From: Cryptomeria japonica
Taxonomy: Eukaryota; Streptophyta; Pinopsida; Cupressales; Cupressaceae
Direction of reading: 5' to 3'
NCBI RefSeq assembly: GCF_030272615.1
Contig: NC_081408.1
Location: forward strand, 403,921,389-403,985,388
DNA length: 64,000 nt
The notes beneath the pieces are model-generated. The model did no database searches. It worked only from the letters and a program-made list of their open reading frames with translations, and was not told the origin of the DNA. Below are positions 32,624 through 44,261 of the stretch, piece after piece (position 1 is the stretch's first letter; each line of letters starts with the position of its first letter). The position numbers were made by a program, and so were the translations under genes.

Positions 32624-35600
32624 GTATGTCTACTTTCAGCATTATGTTTTTTAATTTTCTTCTTGTTAATGGATAATAGTTTGGAGTACCATGTCAATGG
32701 AAATGTTTTAAGGTTTAATGGGTCGTCTGTATATGGCAATCCACTTAGAATATCGATAATCTTTTTTATAGAGGATTTTATATTGTCATAAAATTACATT
32801 GTTATTTGGTATGGGAGTACAAGTTTATGTTGATATTTTTGATTAAGAGTGAAGAATGGAGGGGTATCCATTCGGTCAAAGTCACCTATCACGTTTGGTA
32901 CGGGAGCATGAGTCTATGTTGATGTTTTTGTAACTGAGAGTCAAAAATTGAGGGGGGTATCCATTCCGTCAAAGTCACCCACGAAATAATCTCAACCTGA
33001 TCCCTTATATCATACCTTTGGAGGTTTGACCTTGATAAATGGAGTAATCGAAGAACATACCATTTTCCCATCAATTATACTCAACCAATTAAACCACAAC
33101 CTTTTGATAACATCAACCATTTGATTATATGGAAAAAGATGTAAAATTCATAATAGATTTATATTGTTTAAGAGATAATTAAGAAATGAATCACTGTGCT
33201 GGTCGTTGTGAATGGCCAGTCTGATACCTGTACTGGGAACTCACAAGTCTTTTCAAGCTTGAATGCTTCTGCTTTACCATTTGGTAAATCGGTCCTGCAT
33301 TGCAGTCCTGTTTGGAGTAGTTGCAATTATGTCTTAAGCGTATGTCTACTTTCAGCATTATGTTTTTTAATTTTCTTCTTGTTAATGAATAATAGTTTGC
33401 AGTGCCATGCCAATGGAAATGTTTTAAGGTTTAATGGATTGCCTGTATATGGCAAACCACTTGAATATCAGCAATCTTTTTATGAAAAAGATTTTATATT
33501 GTTCATAAAATTATTTTGTTATTTGGTATGGAAGTGTAAGTTTATGTTGATATTTTTAAATTTTTTTGATTTGAGTGAAGGGATTGAAAGGGTATTCATT
33601 CAGTAAAAGTCATCCATGATGTTTGGTACGGGAGCACGAGTCTATGTTGATGAATTTTTTACTGACAGTCAAGGATTGAGGGGCGTATCCATTCCGTCAG
33701 AATCACCCATGAGATAATCTCAGCCTCATTCCTTATATCATACTTTTGGGGGTTTGAACTTGGTGGATAGAGTAATCCAGAAACATACCATTACCCCCAT
33801 CAATTGTACTCAACCAATTAAACCACAACCACCCTTTGATAACATCAACAATTTAATTATGTTAAAAAAAACTGTAAAATTCATAATAGATTTATATTGT
33901 GTAAGAGGCAATTAAGAAATGAATGACAGTTTTGTCAAATTTTAGTACTAGGCTACTAATTTGATGAAGGTAAAGTTAAATTTATAGGTTCCAACCTGTT
34001 CAGCAGGCCTACTTGGGAATATGGGAACCGCTTAGGATCAAACTTGGATTATATATAGATGATAATGCCAATCCACCTATTACCTTGAGGTAATACTCCC
34101 TATTTTTCATGAATTAGATTGGAGCGAATCTTACCAATCCATCTAAGGATTCCCCTGTTCCTCCAACTAAGCTTCTAGTATGCATAGCCTTGAGAATCCC
34201 ACACCTCGAGGTGGTACCCTTGTTTCTTCTGACCAAGTTTTGACTTTGGAGTATGGGACTTCTTTTTTTTCCCTCAATTTGAGTTAGTGAGGCCAAGTGC
34301 TCAATCTCTATCTCAGAGTCTGAGACTGATTAGAATACCAGAGCTCAAGGTTGTTCTGTGGAGATTTTCTTCGAAAGCAGAATGTATACCGGTTGCCCAA
34401 GGCTAGGGATTTCCCAGGCAACTTGGAGATTAGGACAAGGCAGTACTTGCTCTTCTATCTGTTGTATGGCAGGGGAAAACTATTTTTGGAATGATATTAT
34501 GATTCATCCCAGATGTCATGTATCAATTAGAAAGGACCTTATTTAGAGGGAAGATGGGGCAGAATTATTTAAGATAATCCTGTAAAGGCAACTTGTATTG
34601 TGTTGTAGATCTTGATTTGCACTACTAAATACCATCATTTCATTAGAGTGATAAAATTCAATGTAATAGATCCTCTTCTGCTGGGTATGACTTTCTGCAT
34701 TCCATTCCTGATTAGATCGTAACTCCAGTATTCCAAAGAGTGAGTCAAAGTCCTTATTCCTCTTAGAGAATTACCCACCTAAGGGTAAATTGTTCTGATT
34801 TTTGGGAAGTGAAAATAGGTGTAATAGATTTCTTTTGGTGATATTGTTCTAAATTGGTTTTCTATCATCTATCAACTGCTTTGTCTTCAGATTTATATGC
34901 TCTTTTCTATATAAAATTGTCATTTTAGCATTAAAATGTTAAACTGTAGTTAATTCATGCATAACGATTCTTTCAAAGCTCTTCTGTGAAAACATTCTCC
35001 AGCAGGGTATTCAAAGCCAGAGGCCACCCGATTCCTGTGACTTAGAATTACACCTTATCACAGGAAGGATTGACCCAGCTAATTGAATGGTAAAATCCAA
35101 TAATCCCACCTCTGCATACCCAGCAATATTAATTGAACTACTCAGGCAGCCTTTGTCTCAAATCTGAAGTTTGGAGAAGTAATTGTATTAGGACAGATAA
35201 TTGCCCAACAATTTTGGTGTAATAGCAGATCAAATGCTTGACTGATTCATGCGCTTGGACTTCTACCTGCACCACCTCAATTAATTATGCCCATTCATTA
35301 ATGCATCTTCAAAGTCTGCTGACGAGGGCTATCCATCGACTTGATGAATGGTGTGTTTGCGTAGTTTTTCCCTGTTGTTTGTGTAGGCTAGGTTTTGTGT
35401 TAAAGGCTAATAGCAAACAGGTGATTTCTCACTATACTTTCCCTGTCCTTATTTAATTTTGTCTGCTGTGGGATGGTGCTCTGTAATTTTGCGCTTTTTC
35501 ATCTATCACAATTAATATTTTCTAATCGTTACAAATGTTGCAGAATTCAGTCTTTGTCATGAATGGAAAAATTGTTCTTGTACTGAAATTGGCAATAGAT

Positions 35601-38600
35601 TTCTATGCATATTTTTATTTCTGCTTCAGTTGTGTGAATTGTGAACCAAATGCCCTATTTTATTGCAGTATTCACAGAACAGCACAAATATATGGAGCTT
35701 CGTACTCTCTGCAACAAACAGGCAAAGCTGGATCGGAATAGGGTTTTCAAGCAGTGGTTCCATGGTGGGGTCTAGTGCAATCGTGGGTTGGGTAGACCAA
35801 AGTGGTTCTGGAGCAGTTAAACAGTATTATCTTGGAGGCCAATCAACACAGGCAGTTAATCCAGATCAGGGGAACTTGAACATAGTTAATAACTACACAA
35901 CTCTTATTGTTGAAGGATCTACTATTTACTTGGCCTTCCAACTACAATTCAGTACACCACTTACAGTGGCAAATATACTGTATGCTGTTGGACCTCAAAA
36001 TAGTTTCCCAGATTCTAATTACAGATTGACCGAACATCAGGCAAAAGTTGCAACTGTATTTGACTTCTCCACAGGTACTCTGGACTGCTCATCAAATTTG
36101 CTTTGGGGTTTAAGAAATTTTGGTTTACAGATCTAATTATACCACATTGTTTCAGGCACAGAATTTTTTTAAAGAGATGTGTATCATATTACTCAAAGAA
36201 ACTGAAAAAATTCATGAATCTTACCTCAGGGTTACATGAAAGGTCTCTTCACAGAAAGGCCACCATAGCTAATATAAGAGAGTCCTCCCTAGGGCTTTAC
36301 TCAACATCCATGTTTATATCCATGCATTGGGCTTATAAGTAACCCCAATTCTTGTATGAACAATCTTTAGTTCCCCCGTAATGATCGAGACACGTCTTGT
36401 TGAAACATATTCCATAAATGGTGTTTTTTCTAAAGCTCTTGTCAAGTGTTCTGAAAGTATTAAAACTACTTAATAATTTATCAGCATTTTTTTTATATTT
36501 TTTTGATACCTTCAAATTAAAGTTAATATAGGTGAGAAAAAAATTACTCAAAATTATGAAGTTGAGTTCACATAGTTTTTCATTGTAATTGTGATATTTA
36601 TTTTTTATGGAGTAATTTTGGTCATTTATAATATAATTTATTTCTTCTTTTTATTTTGTTTTGTAGGTGCATCATCACAATCAAGCTCTACAGACAACCT
36701 TAGAAAAAGTCATGGAGTTCTAGGTCTTATAGGTTGGGGTATTCTTCTTCCTCTAGGTGTCATCATAGCTCGACATTTTCGACAATGGGATCCAGCTTGG
36801 TTCTATCTACATATTGGATTTCAAATGGCTGGATTCATCCTTGGCATTGCGGGAATATCTTTGGGATTTAAACTATCTAACCGCTTGAGTACTGATGTTG
36901 ATACCCACAAAGCTATTGGAATAATTATGCTCGCAATAGGAGCCCTTCAGGTTTGTCTCTCCCCTATTTGATTTTCATCCATTTTAATTATTTGATTCTA
37001 CAAGTATTCTTATTATGGGAGCATTATATGCATGTGTACATACACATACACACACATAGGCTTGTATGCATGCCCTTTTGAGCTATTCACACTAAGAGGA
37101 GGGAGCTTTGAGTGTTTGTTGGGAGACCAAGGCACTCCTACTTTTAGGGACATGAAATCTTCCTAGTTGTGAACCTTGATTTTGCTTTTGTAGTGTCCTA
37201 TTTTGAGGACTTCAACATAATATTTAGTCATTTTTAATTTTGTGGGTCTAAAAGACCAATCACTTAGTTGACCTTGACTTTATCATGGGATTGAATTGAC
37301 GAGTTGACTTGTATGATAATTGTCCTTCCATCCACACATGATTTATTTCTTGAACAAATGTTGTACTAGTACGATTATAAATCAACCATGTAGTAGCACA
37401 TAAGACCTATAAGATAGAATTTGACCTACCATATTGTCCTAAATGTGTGTTTCACTTCATGTCAGGTTAATTTCTTTTACAAGAACTATGAAATAAATTA
37501 GAACATAACAAAATACAAAATTGAGAATACTTTTACCAAATGTTATACTAGTATGATTATAAATCAACCATGTAGTAGCACATAAGACATATAAGATAGA
37601 ATTCGACCTACCATATTTTCCTAAATGTGTGTTTCACTTTAGTGTCAGGTTAATTATTTCTTTTACATGAACTATGAAATAAATTAGAATATAACAAAAT
37701 TTAAAATTGAGAATACTTTTACCTAATTGACAACAAGTACAAGAGATAGAAACTAAAATTGGAAATAGAATTAAGCTATGGAAAATTTTGAGAAATGGAA
37801 CAAAAGCACCTACAAAATATTTAGATCTAGGTGAAAAAAAGAATCAAGGGGCAAAAAATAAGGTCATAGAAAATTTCGATCTCATTGTGAGAAGTTTTGA
37901 AAATCTAATGTTGATGGTTGATAAAATTTTATTTCATTGTCTAGCATGCATTGACATTGTTGCCACCCTTGGATACTATTGCTTGAAAATTTTTGGGACC
38001 AGTGACCTTCCTAGGCACTAATGTCTTAGTACCAAAAGGTCTTCAATTTTTTCAATTGGTCACCAAAAAATTCTAATAGCTTTCCTACTTGCAAATTCCA
38101 TATGTTGCACTTTAGAATCAAAATACTTTTAGTAGAATTTGGGGAGAAGATGAAAAGGGTGTGTTATTTGGTAGAATACCCTAGTTATTACTCCTAAGAC
38201 GACATTTTTAGCCTCAATAGTAACACTATGGGAAGATATAAGTGTGTGAAACCTGGTGAAAGTGTTAATGGTGGTGTGTTCAAAGATTGGGATTCCTAAA
38301 ACACAACCTCTATGGATAATTATAGGCTATGTTGGTGTGTGAGTGATAGAGAGTAGTTGAAGGAGATCATAAAAATAAGGAAAAGGAGCCCTCATATGAA
38401 AGGAAATAGACTATAAATTTGCAATGTAAGTGTTTGAATAGAGGGGTGTAGGATAGTGTTTCACTATAGAATGGGAAACGAGAAATCTATGGATTCAAGG
38501 ATGAAATGAGAGGATCATATGAGAGAAATTATGGAGGAGAGAAATCATAAGAAAATTATGCTTTTACTGTCTCTACTTAGACTCCCAATCTACAATCTTC

Positions 38601-40724
38601 AAAGATGTTTGTTTCCCTACATGAAAAATGGAGTTCTCTTGGTCACCTAGAAGTGTTTGAATACTTGTGTGAGAATCTGGGTGCTTTAGAATATTTTTCT
38701 TTTTCTAAACTAACAGAAGAAGGATAAAAACTAATTTTATAGGCATTTCTTAGTAAGGTAGTCATTGAAAATGTAGTAAGGATGAAAGTTAAAACAGTTT
38801 TTCAATTTCAAAACTTAAATTTGAACATAAACATGAGAACTATATTATTCTTAGTTTTTTGACACAAGAATAAAACCAATACCCATATCCTAAGTTATTC
38901 AAGTGTTCAAACTTTCAAGGATAACTAAGAAGGGGTTCCTCGGGTTGATTATCCATGTTTCATATTTTTGTGATCATTGAAAGGCTAGAAAAAATATTAA
39001 GTGAAGCAAAAACATGACTAGGAGATTGTACACCAAAATTATCTACAAATTTAATTAGCATTGGCCTAGAGTCCTTGAGCTCCAATATTAGCTTCAAGAT
39101 TCTTGGAGTTACCTCCATGAGGTCAATATAGATATCTATTTACCCCTATGCTAGGGGTTTTTCATTATAGGTTTTTATTTTGTCTATGACCATGATGTCA
39201 TGCTTTAATGTCAAACTTTTGTCTAGGGTCAACATTCTCACATTCATAGCTATAATATCCATTGTTTAACATTGACATTGAATCTTTAATTTTATGCATG
39301 TTTGAGTTGGGATGTGCAAGATCCTACTACAATTGTAGAGTCTTGCTATGAAGCTATTGGTTTAATGCATTGGGTAGTTATTTGACATCTAATTTAGCTG
39401 CTTCGATATTTTATGATGCAGCATTTGTTAATATCTTTGTGGATTTTGACATATCTAAGGATCTCCCTATAACTATTTTTCTTTAGGTGGTAGACCGCCT
39501 AGAGATTCAGCATTTGAACTATGAGGGTTTACCTTTCTATTATCAACATTTGGGCACTTGGTTGTAGATTTTCTTCCTTCTAAACATAAGGTTATTGGTG
39601 TAGCTTCATGATGGAATGATGCTCTCCCCCACCAATGTATGGCTAATGTTTCTCTTAGTGGTTCTCCCTCTACCATGTTGTTTTCGCACTACTTGGAAGT
39701 TCCTTTGGATCTATCCATGCCTACTCCTTTAGATTATAGGTTGTTTACTTCTACTAGACAGGTGGTTTATTATTTACTAGTCTCAAAAGCCCCATTTTTA
39801 TAGCTACTAGAGATCGCTACCCTAGAAAGAAATACTCAAGACTCTCATTGTCATATGGAGTCTCTTGTTGATATGATGGATGTAGACTCCCCTCCTATGA
39901 AATCATATCACATTGGTGAGAGGTACATTGATCCTCGTATAGTTGCCAAACTCTTTGTTGTGAATGACAATGTCTCTTTGACCTTAGTGCATAAGAGGAA
40001 GAAAGGTCATTTAAAAAATATTTTGAAACCTCACAATTTGTTATTTCACTCTTAGCATAGAGGTCTAAGGGTGTCAAATCTAGTTTGAAAATTATGTAGT
40101 CTTGGTCCTATTTGGTCTTACAACATTGTTATCTTGTAGTGTTCCCACAATTGAATCATGTAGTGTTTGATGTGGATGTCCATTTATTAAATCACGTAGA
40201 TATTATTAATGGTCTATGATATTAGTGTTTGATTATTACAGAACCTTTATCAAATGCTAGATTTTGTTGTTATGTATATTTTGATTTTTATAAAAGACTT
40301 TTAAAATATAATAAATCTTATAATACATTTGAATCAAATTGTTATTTCTTTTATAATTTATTTTTGTGTTTAACAAATAATATTGTTATTTATTATTTAT
40401 ATCATTTATGATAATAAAATTTTGTTGCAATTTCAGGTAGCTGCATTATTTATAAGGCCGCAAAAAGATTCAAAAATTCGAAAATATTGGAATTGGTACC
40501 ATCATTGGTTTGGGCGGATTCTCCTTATTTTGGGTATTGCAAATATATTTTATGGAATTGATTTGGCAAATGCCGGAAGTTCATGGAACATTGGTTATGG
40601 CATTGCACTCGGACTTCTTGCTCTATCAATTTTACTTCTTGAGATAAAATTGTTTCTTTCAACTCCTCAAAAAACTACAAAGATTCCTCCTTCAACCTCG
40701 CCAACCTTTGACAATCATATATAA
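32429..40724 (+). CDS. cytochrome b561 and DOMON domain-containing protein (4 exons)
   Basis: Exons 32429-32623, 35669-36074, 36667-36950 and 40437-40724 join, with GT/AG borders and matching phases (0, 1, 0), into 390 codons ending TAA. Residues 1-25 look like a signal peptide (MVFIFTLLVIVNG core). DOMON spans about residues 60-195 (NIWSFVLSATNRQSWIGIGF, GSSAIVGWVDQ, LYAVGPQ). The b561 region has five hydrophobic spans after residue 212 with the expected heme-ligand histidines in KSHGVLG, FYLHIGFQ, DTHKAIGI and WYHHWFGR. The family moves electrons from ascorbate across plant membranes; the DOMON faces the apoplast. Order and wording match the Arabidopsis At3g07570 group. No stop or missing His is seen, so it appears functional. 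Transcript evidence is unknown. Confidence 0.9.
32479..33930 (+). repeat. 0.72-kb tandem duplication covering most of exon 1
   Basis: Copy 1 (32479-33197) and copy 2 (33198 to about 33930) run in parallel from TGCTGGT in the signal-peptide codons, through the rest of exon 1, its donor and the start of intron 1, to a common AATTAAGAAATGAAT end. Copy 2 keeps an open exon-like frame (33196-33338, CTGNSQVFSSLNASALPF) and a donor (AGC then GTATGTC). It lacks the start codon and has an in-frame TGA at 33187-33189 just upstream. It therefore lies in intron 1 as a probable dead exon copy. Confidence 0.9.
33931..35668. other. rest of intron 1
   Basis: No convincing coding frame. A Pro/Ser-coding patch at about 34120-34240 might be another mobile-element ORF1 scrap, but I cannot place it. 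Intron 1 totals 3,045 bp and ends with a pyrimidine-rich acceptor at 35668. Confidence 0.5.
35669..36074 (+). CDS. exon 2 of the DOMON/b561 gene
   Basis: Acceptor TTTATTGCAG and donor GTACTC. Carries nearly all of the DOMON domain, 406 nt, leaving phase 1. Confidence 0.9.
36667..36950 (+). CDS. exon 3 of the DOMON/b561 gene
   Basis: Acceptor TTTTGTAG and donor GTTTGTC, 284 nt. Encodes the first membrane spans of the b561 core and three of the four conserved histidines. Confidence 0.9.
37355..37727. repeat. two-copy tandem repeat in intron 3
   Basis: Copies at 37355-37536 and 37537-37727 share ATTATAAATCAACCATGTAG, GAATACTTTTACC and everything between, with roughly 10 small differences. Unit about 182-191 bp. 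Confidence 0.9.
37728..39394. other. intron 3 noncoding sequence
   Basis: AT-rich intron DNA without recognisable coding or repeat structure. Confidence 0.5.
39395..40060 (+). pseudogene. LINE ORF1 relic inside intron 3
   Basis: The frame reads AFVNIFVDFDISKDLPITIF, a stop, then VVDRLEIQHLNYEGLPFYYQ. These align with ARILIDVEISSPLPRDVF and IQSLDYEGLPFCCQKC of element D. The CCHC knuckle is mutated away. A Lys-rich end (VHKRKKGHLKNILK, about 39988) fits an ORF1 C-terminus. It sits in the sense orientation of the host gene and is full of stops. Confidence 0.65.
40437..40724 (+). CDS. exon 4 of the DOMON/b561 gene
   Basis: Acceptor GCAATTTCAG. 95 codons plus TAA. Holds the HHWFGR heme-ligand block, the last membrane spans and a short polar Thr/Pro/Ser-rich tail. 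Confidence 0.9.
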   Translation, partial: VAALFIRPQKDSKIRKYWNWYHHWFGRILLILGIANIFYGIDLANAGSSWNIGYGIALGLLALSILLLEIKLFLSTPQKTTKIPPSTSPTFDNHI

Positions 40725-41413
40725 GTTTTTGTATAACACAATTCTATTTTGTAGAATACAGGAAAATAGTTAAACATTTCTATAACAGTTTTAGATGATT
40801 ATTTAAATTTATCAGACATTTATTCTTTTGTATACATATTTTTAAAAGGAGTGAGAAACTTGTGTATCTATATTTGGATTTATTTTTTATATTTCATATA
40901 TAATGAAACGATATCATGCTCATTAAACATAGTGGAAAATTTAGTGAAATGTAATCATGCTCATTAAAAATATAGGAAATTGAAATTGAAATTATACACA
41001 TTATGATTCACTCTTAATTAATACATTCAAATATTTTATTATTTATTGTATAAATTGATTGTTTTTAGTCATATTTAATTATACATAACTGCATTTCATT
41101 TTGGAAAAGATTTCATTGTTATTAATCTAATTATTTTTAAAATGTATATATTGATTAAAATTATAAATGATTTTATTTTTATTTATTTAAGAATTATTTT
41201 ATTTGCATAAGCTATATGGGAAAAAGGATGGATGAGTTTAAGGGGCTCTTCTATATCTTAGAAATGTACTTCAAAATAACTCTTAAATAGTTAAAATAAA
41301 TATTATGTATTTCAGTTTTTTTTTTGTTAAATTAGTTATTTGTATTTATCAATTATCTTCAACAAAGTAATTGTTTGTACATTGTAATTGTAGATGCTAA
41401 AGTATATTTATCT

Positions 41414-41414
<1 letters not shown>
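40725..41414. other. 3' flank of the DOMON gene
   Basis: AT-rich sequence holding the 3' UTR and polyadenylation region. I see no canonical AATAAA near the stop. Otherwise nothing recognised. Confidence 0.4.

Positions 41415-41458
<44 letters not shown>
41415..41458. repeat. (AT)n microsatellite
   Basis: A 44-bp AT dinucleotide run. Confidence 0.95.
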
Positions 41459-41460
<2 letters not shown>

Positions 41461-41525
41461 ACACGAAAAAATATATAAAATATAAATATATTTTTTAAAA
41501 ATAAAATTAAAAATTAAAACATAAT

Positions 41526-41717
41526 CAATATTGTATGTGGTTTTTGGATTTGATTGTGTAAAAAAAAAGTAAACATCAACGTTTCAAATCACACTCCATG
41601 ATCTTACAACTCCTTGAGCTCTCTACATCCTGATGATGAATCAAGCAATGTGATTTGAAAAATTGATGTTTGAAAAAAAATTACACAATCAAATCCATAA
41701 ACTACATTCAATATTTG
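41526..41717. repeat. foldback (MITE-like) inverted repeat
   Basis: Arms of about 72 bp at 41526-41597 and 41646-41717 are reverse complements with some mismatches; both contain GGATTTGATTGTGTAA and a TTTCAAATCACA block in opposite orientation. The spacer is about 48 bp. The 13-bp sequence AAACATAATCAAT occurs at 41517-41529 and again at 41745-41757, possibly a target-site duplication. Confidence 0.75.
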
Positions 41718-41796
41718 AATAGATTGTGGATAGCTAATAGCTCTAAACATAATCAATTCTATATTTAAAAAAAAATAAAAAAATAAAATAATTGTT

Positions 41797-43393
41797 TTTT
41801 ATTACGTGAAAAATAGATTTTGAAGGGACTCGAAACCCTTTACAAATCAAACATGGGATAGAACTCGACCTCTCAACAAAGAGGAGAGAGCCACAACCAA
41901 AAAATAGAGTCTGCCCCGAAAGACAGCAGGCAACCCAACCAAAGACAGGGCCAGAAAAACCAACCCAAACAACAAACTACAAGGGCCCTCAAGATTTACA
42001 ACTGGCCTTGTGCGAATGAAGAGTCATATCAAAAGAAGGCTTGGACATCTTTAAATGCTTCCCCTCTATAGTAATCCATCCTTCTTCAACTTTAACTGCC
42101 GCAATAGACCAATCTGAAGAACCTAGCACCGATCTATCTGGAATGGAAAAAAGAGCAGCAATAGAGGGAGCAGCAACCGTCGTAGACACACGACCACATC
42201 CAGCAGATGGGGCAAAAGTTGTATCAACACGCGATGAAGCAGCCGGCAGGGTAAGAGACAGCAAACCATTTTCAGCAGAAGAGACAGCAACATCTTGTAT
42301 CACAGCATCTTTAATCACAGAAACATCCTTTGTGGCATCCGAAGAATCTTTCATTGCCATTAAAGAAACCGAACTAGCCATAGTAGAAGCCCAAGCATCC
42401 AGCGACTCTGTAGAAGAGTCCAAAGATTTCTTTATCGTGTAATGTTGGTATGAGGCCCCCGACCACCATGAAGCCACGAGATTTTTCTTCTCAAGCCCAC
42501 AATTCCCATCTGCATGGCCAGTTTTAAAGCATCTACGACACTTGAAAGGAATACCTTCGTAATCCAAAGTTTGGAACCAGCTGCCAAAACAGGAATTAAT
42601 GACAATCTCAGCTGGTAGTCCCTTAGACACATCTAGCTCCACGAGAATGCGAGCAAAAGTAGTATAATACAACCCAAAGGATTCATTATCCACCATAATG
42701 AAACTCCCAATAGCATCACGAATTTCCTCAAAGAGAGAATCGGCCCACAAATGGAGAGGAAGGTAAGGAAGCCGAAACCAAACCAGAATTTTGTTGAACT
42801 TCTCAGAAAGGGGGTTAAAATCAGAGTGCCAAGGTTTGGCCAAAAGCGACATATTATCTTTCTCATAGAAAAAAATTTCACATAGAATTTTTCTTCTATC
42901 CTTAGCATTCTCAAATTTAGCAACAAAAAAACCTTTAGCCATAGGGTATATGTGAACTGTACCAGAAATGAGAGGGTCCCAGTGATGAGAGATCCATTTA
43001 TGCAACTCTGGGAGGCTGGGCCAAATACCCTTGAATATACAGATGGCACTATGCTTCGTAAAAACCTTCACCTTGTTCTCTATTTCCCTATCGGAGTCCT
43101 TATTCACATTGATAGAGGCGGCATAGGAGACAAGGATAAACCCCCTGCCTCCCCCTCTGCGTGAATTTGAGGCAGGAATCCGCTACACCTGAGCAGAGCC
43201 GAGGCGATGGCCCTCAGTAGCCACCAACACCTAGGAGAGACTTGCACGACCAAGAGCATTGGTGGCTACCAAGTCCGAGTCACCATCGAGGAGAGCAAAT
43301 GTAGGGGAGCGGGCAGGAGCAGCAGGCAGGAGAAATTTTGAATCCATTTCTCAGTTGGGAGAATTGTTAATTGCTTGAGGACAAGCAATTTTC
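41797..43393 (-). mobile_element. ORF1-only non-LTR element A
   Basis: A 1,597-bp unit flanked by a perfect 18-bp direct repeat AAAAATAAAATAATTGTT (41779-41796 and 43394-43411). On the minus strand it starts about 46 bases before the ORF1 ATG and ends in ACGTAATAAAA, an A-rich tail adjoining the left repeat. It carries one LINE ORF1-type reading frame and a short 3' UTR, and no ORF2. Long TSDs and an A-rich 3' end indicate target-primed integration by LINE machinery. Confidence 0.85.
41989..43347 (-). pseudogene. LINE ORF1-type CCHC protein of element A
   Basis: From the ATG at 43347 (MDSKFLLPAAPARSPTFALL) the frame is in phase with a 372-codon open stretch ending at 41989, broken only by two TAG codons (about 43231 and 43182). 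Residues after NKDSDREIEN match plant DUF4283 (ICIFKGIWPSLPELHKWISH, KILVWFRLPYLPLHLWADSL, ILVELDVSKGLPAEIVI). The zinc knuckle CRRCFKTGHADGNC follows, then a Ser/Ala/Val-rich tail ending HSHKASCKS. The protein would bind RNA. Only two stops suggest a fairly recent copy. Confidence 0.8.
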
Positions 43394-43411
43394 AAAAATA
43401 AAATAATTGTT

Positions 43412-43797
43412 ATATTACAAAAAGTATATATATATAATGTTTAAATAAACTAATAATAATAGAATATATGCAAAGTTCTATATAATATATAATTTTTGAA
43501 GTTTTAAACAATAACATATATATTGCATATATACTTTACATTTTATATTTAACAATTTATATATTTAATAATACTTAGAAATACTAAAAGTTGTTTTGTT
43601 TATAAAAGATTACATATAGAGATGTTTGGATTATTCTATATACTTTTATGTTATTATATAATTAGTTTTTGAAGGGGTGAACGCTCTTGACTTGGAGCTA
43701 TGAATCGATGAGGTCACCCACTATATAAGCATTCAACAATAATACCCCAATGGAGTTTGAACCTTGATCACAGGAACAACATCATTACTTAACCATC
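43412..43797. other. AT-rich gap
   Basis: Nothing recognised between element A and the B/C nest. Confidence 0.5.
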
Positions 43798-43810
43798 ACA
43801 CTATGTCAAT

Positions 43811-44250
43811 ATTTTTTATTAAGAAAGTACCAAGAACACGGATTTTTACCTCTAATGAGGCTAGACAAGTGAAAAGGGAAAAAACCTGTCAAACTGACAA
43901 CTACCCAAACCCACCTCAAGGAAGGGGGGAGACACTCAAGCCATGACAAGTAGGGGTTTGGAGGAGGACTTCCCCTTCCGCCTCTGGCAAACCACAATCC
44001 AAGCGATACTGTCATTAGGACGATCAAGAGAGAGGTCTAGGGCGAGGACCTTGTAGGGTTACAATCAGTAGTGCTAACAGAGTGCTATAGAACAACAACA
44101 ATCTATTACAGAACAACAATAGGTTGTTGCAGAGGGACATCATCAGGAGTAGAAACAATAGCAGCATCAACAGGAGAAGAAAGGAGCAGCAAAACAGGAG
44201 CAACTGGAGTTGAATCCACATGGACGAAAGAGGCCACAATCGTGGCATCA
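43811..44250 (-). mobile_element. 5'-truncated ORF1-only element C
   Basis: The minus-strand A-rich tail (plus-strand TTTTTTATTAAGAAAG) and about 200 bp of 3' UTR match element D (for example GACTTCCCCTTCCGCCT at about 43968 and 49012). The upstream part reads DATIVASFVHVDSTPVAPVL, the Ala/Val/Thr-rich end of the same ORF1. The repeat ACTATGTCAAT at 43800-43810 and 44251-44261 flanks it. It landed exactly at the A-rich tail of element B. Confidence 0.7.
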
Positions 44251-44261
44251 ACTATGTCAAT

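Noticed and set aside
33196-33606. separate gene starting at the exon 1 copy
   Set aside because: The apparent start is GTG, it lacks the signal peptide start, and it is a duplicated exon without downstream exons of its own.
44024-44251. Leu-rich ORF as a membrane peptide
   Set aside because: It is an alternative frame of the ORF1 C-terminus of element C.
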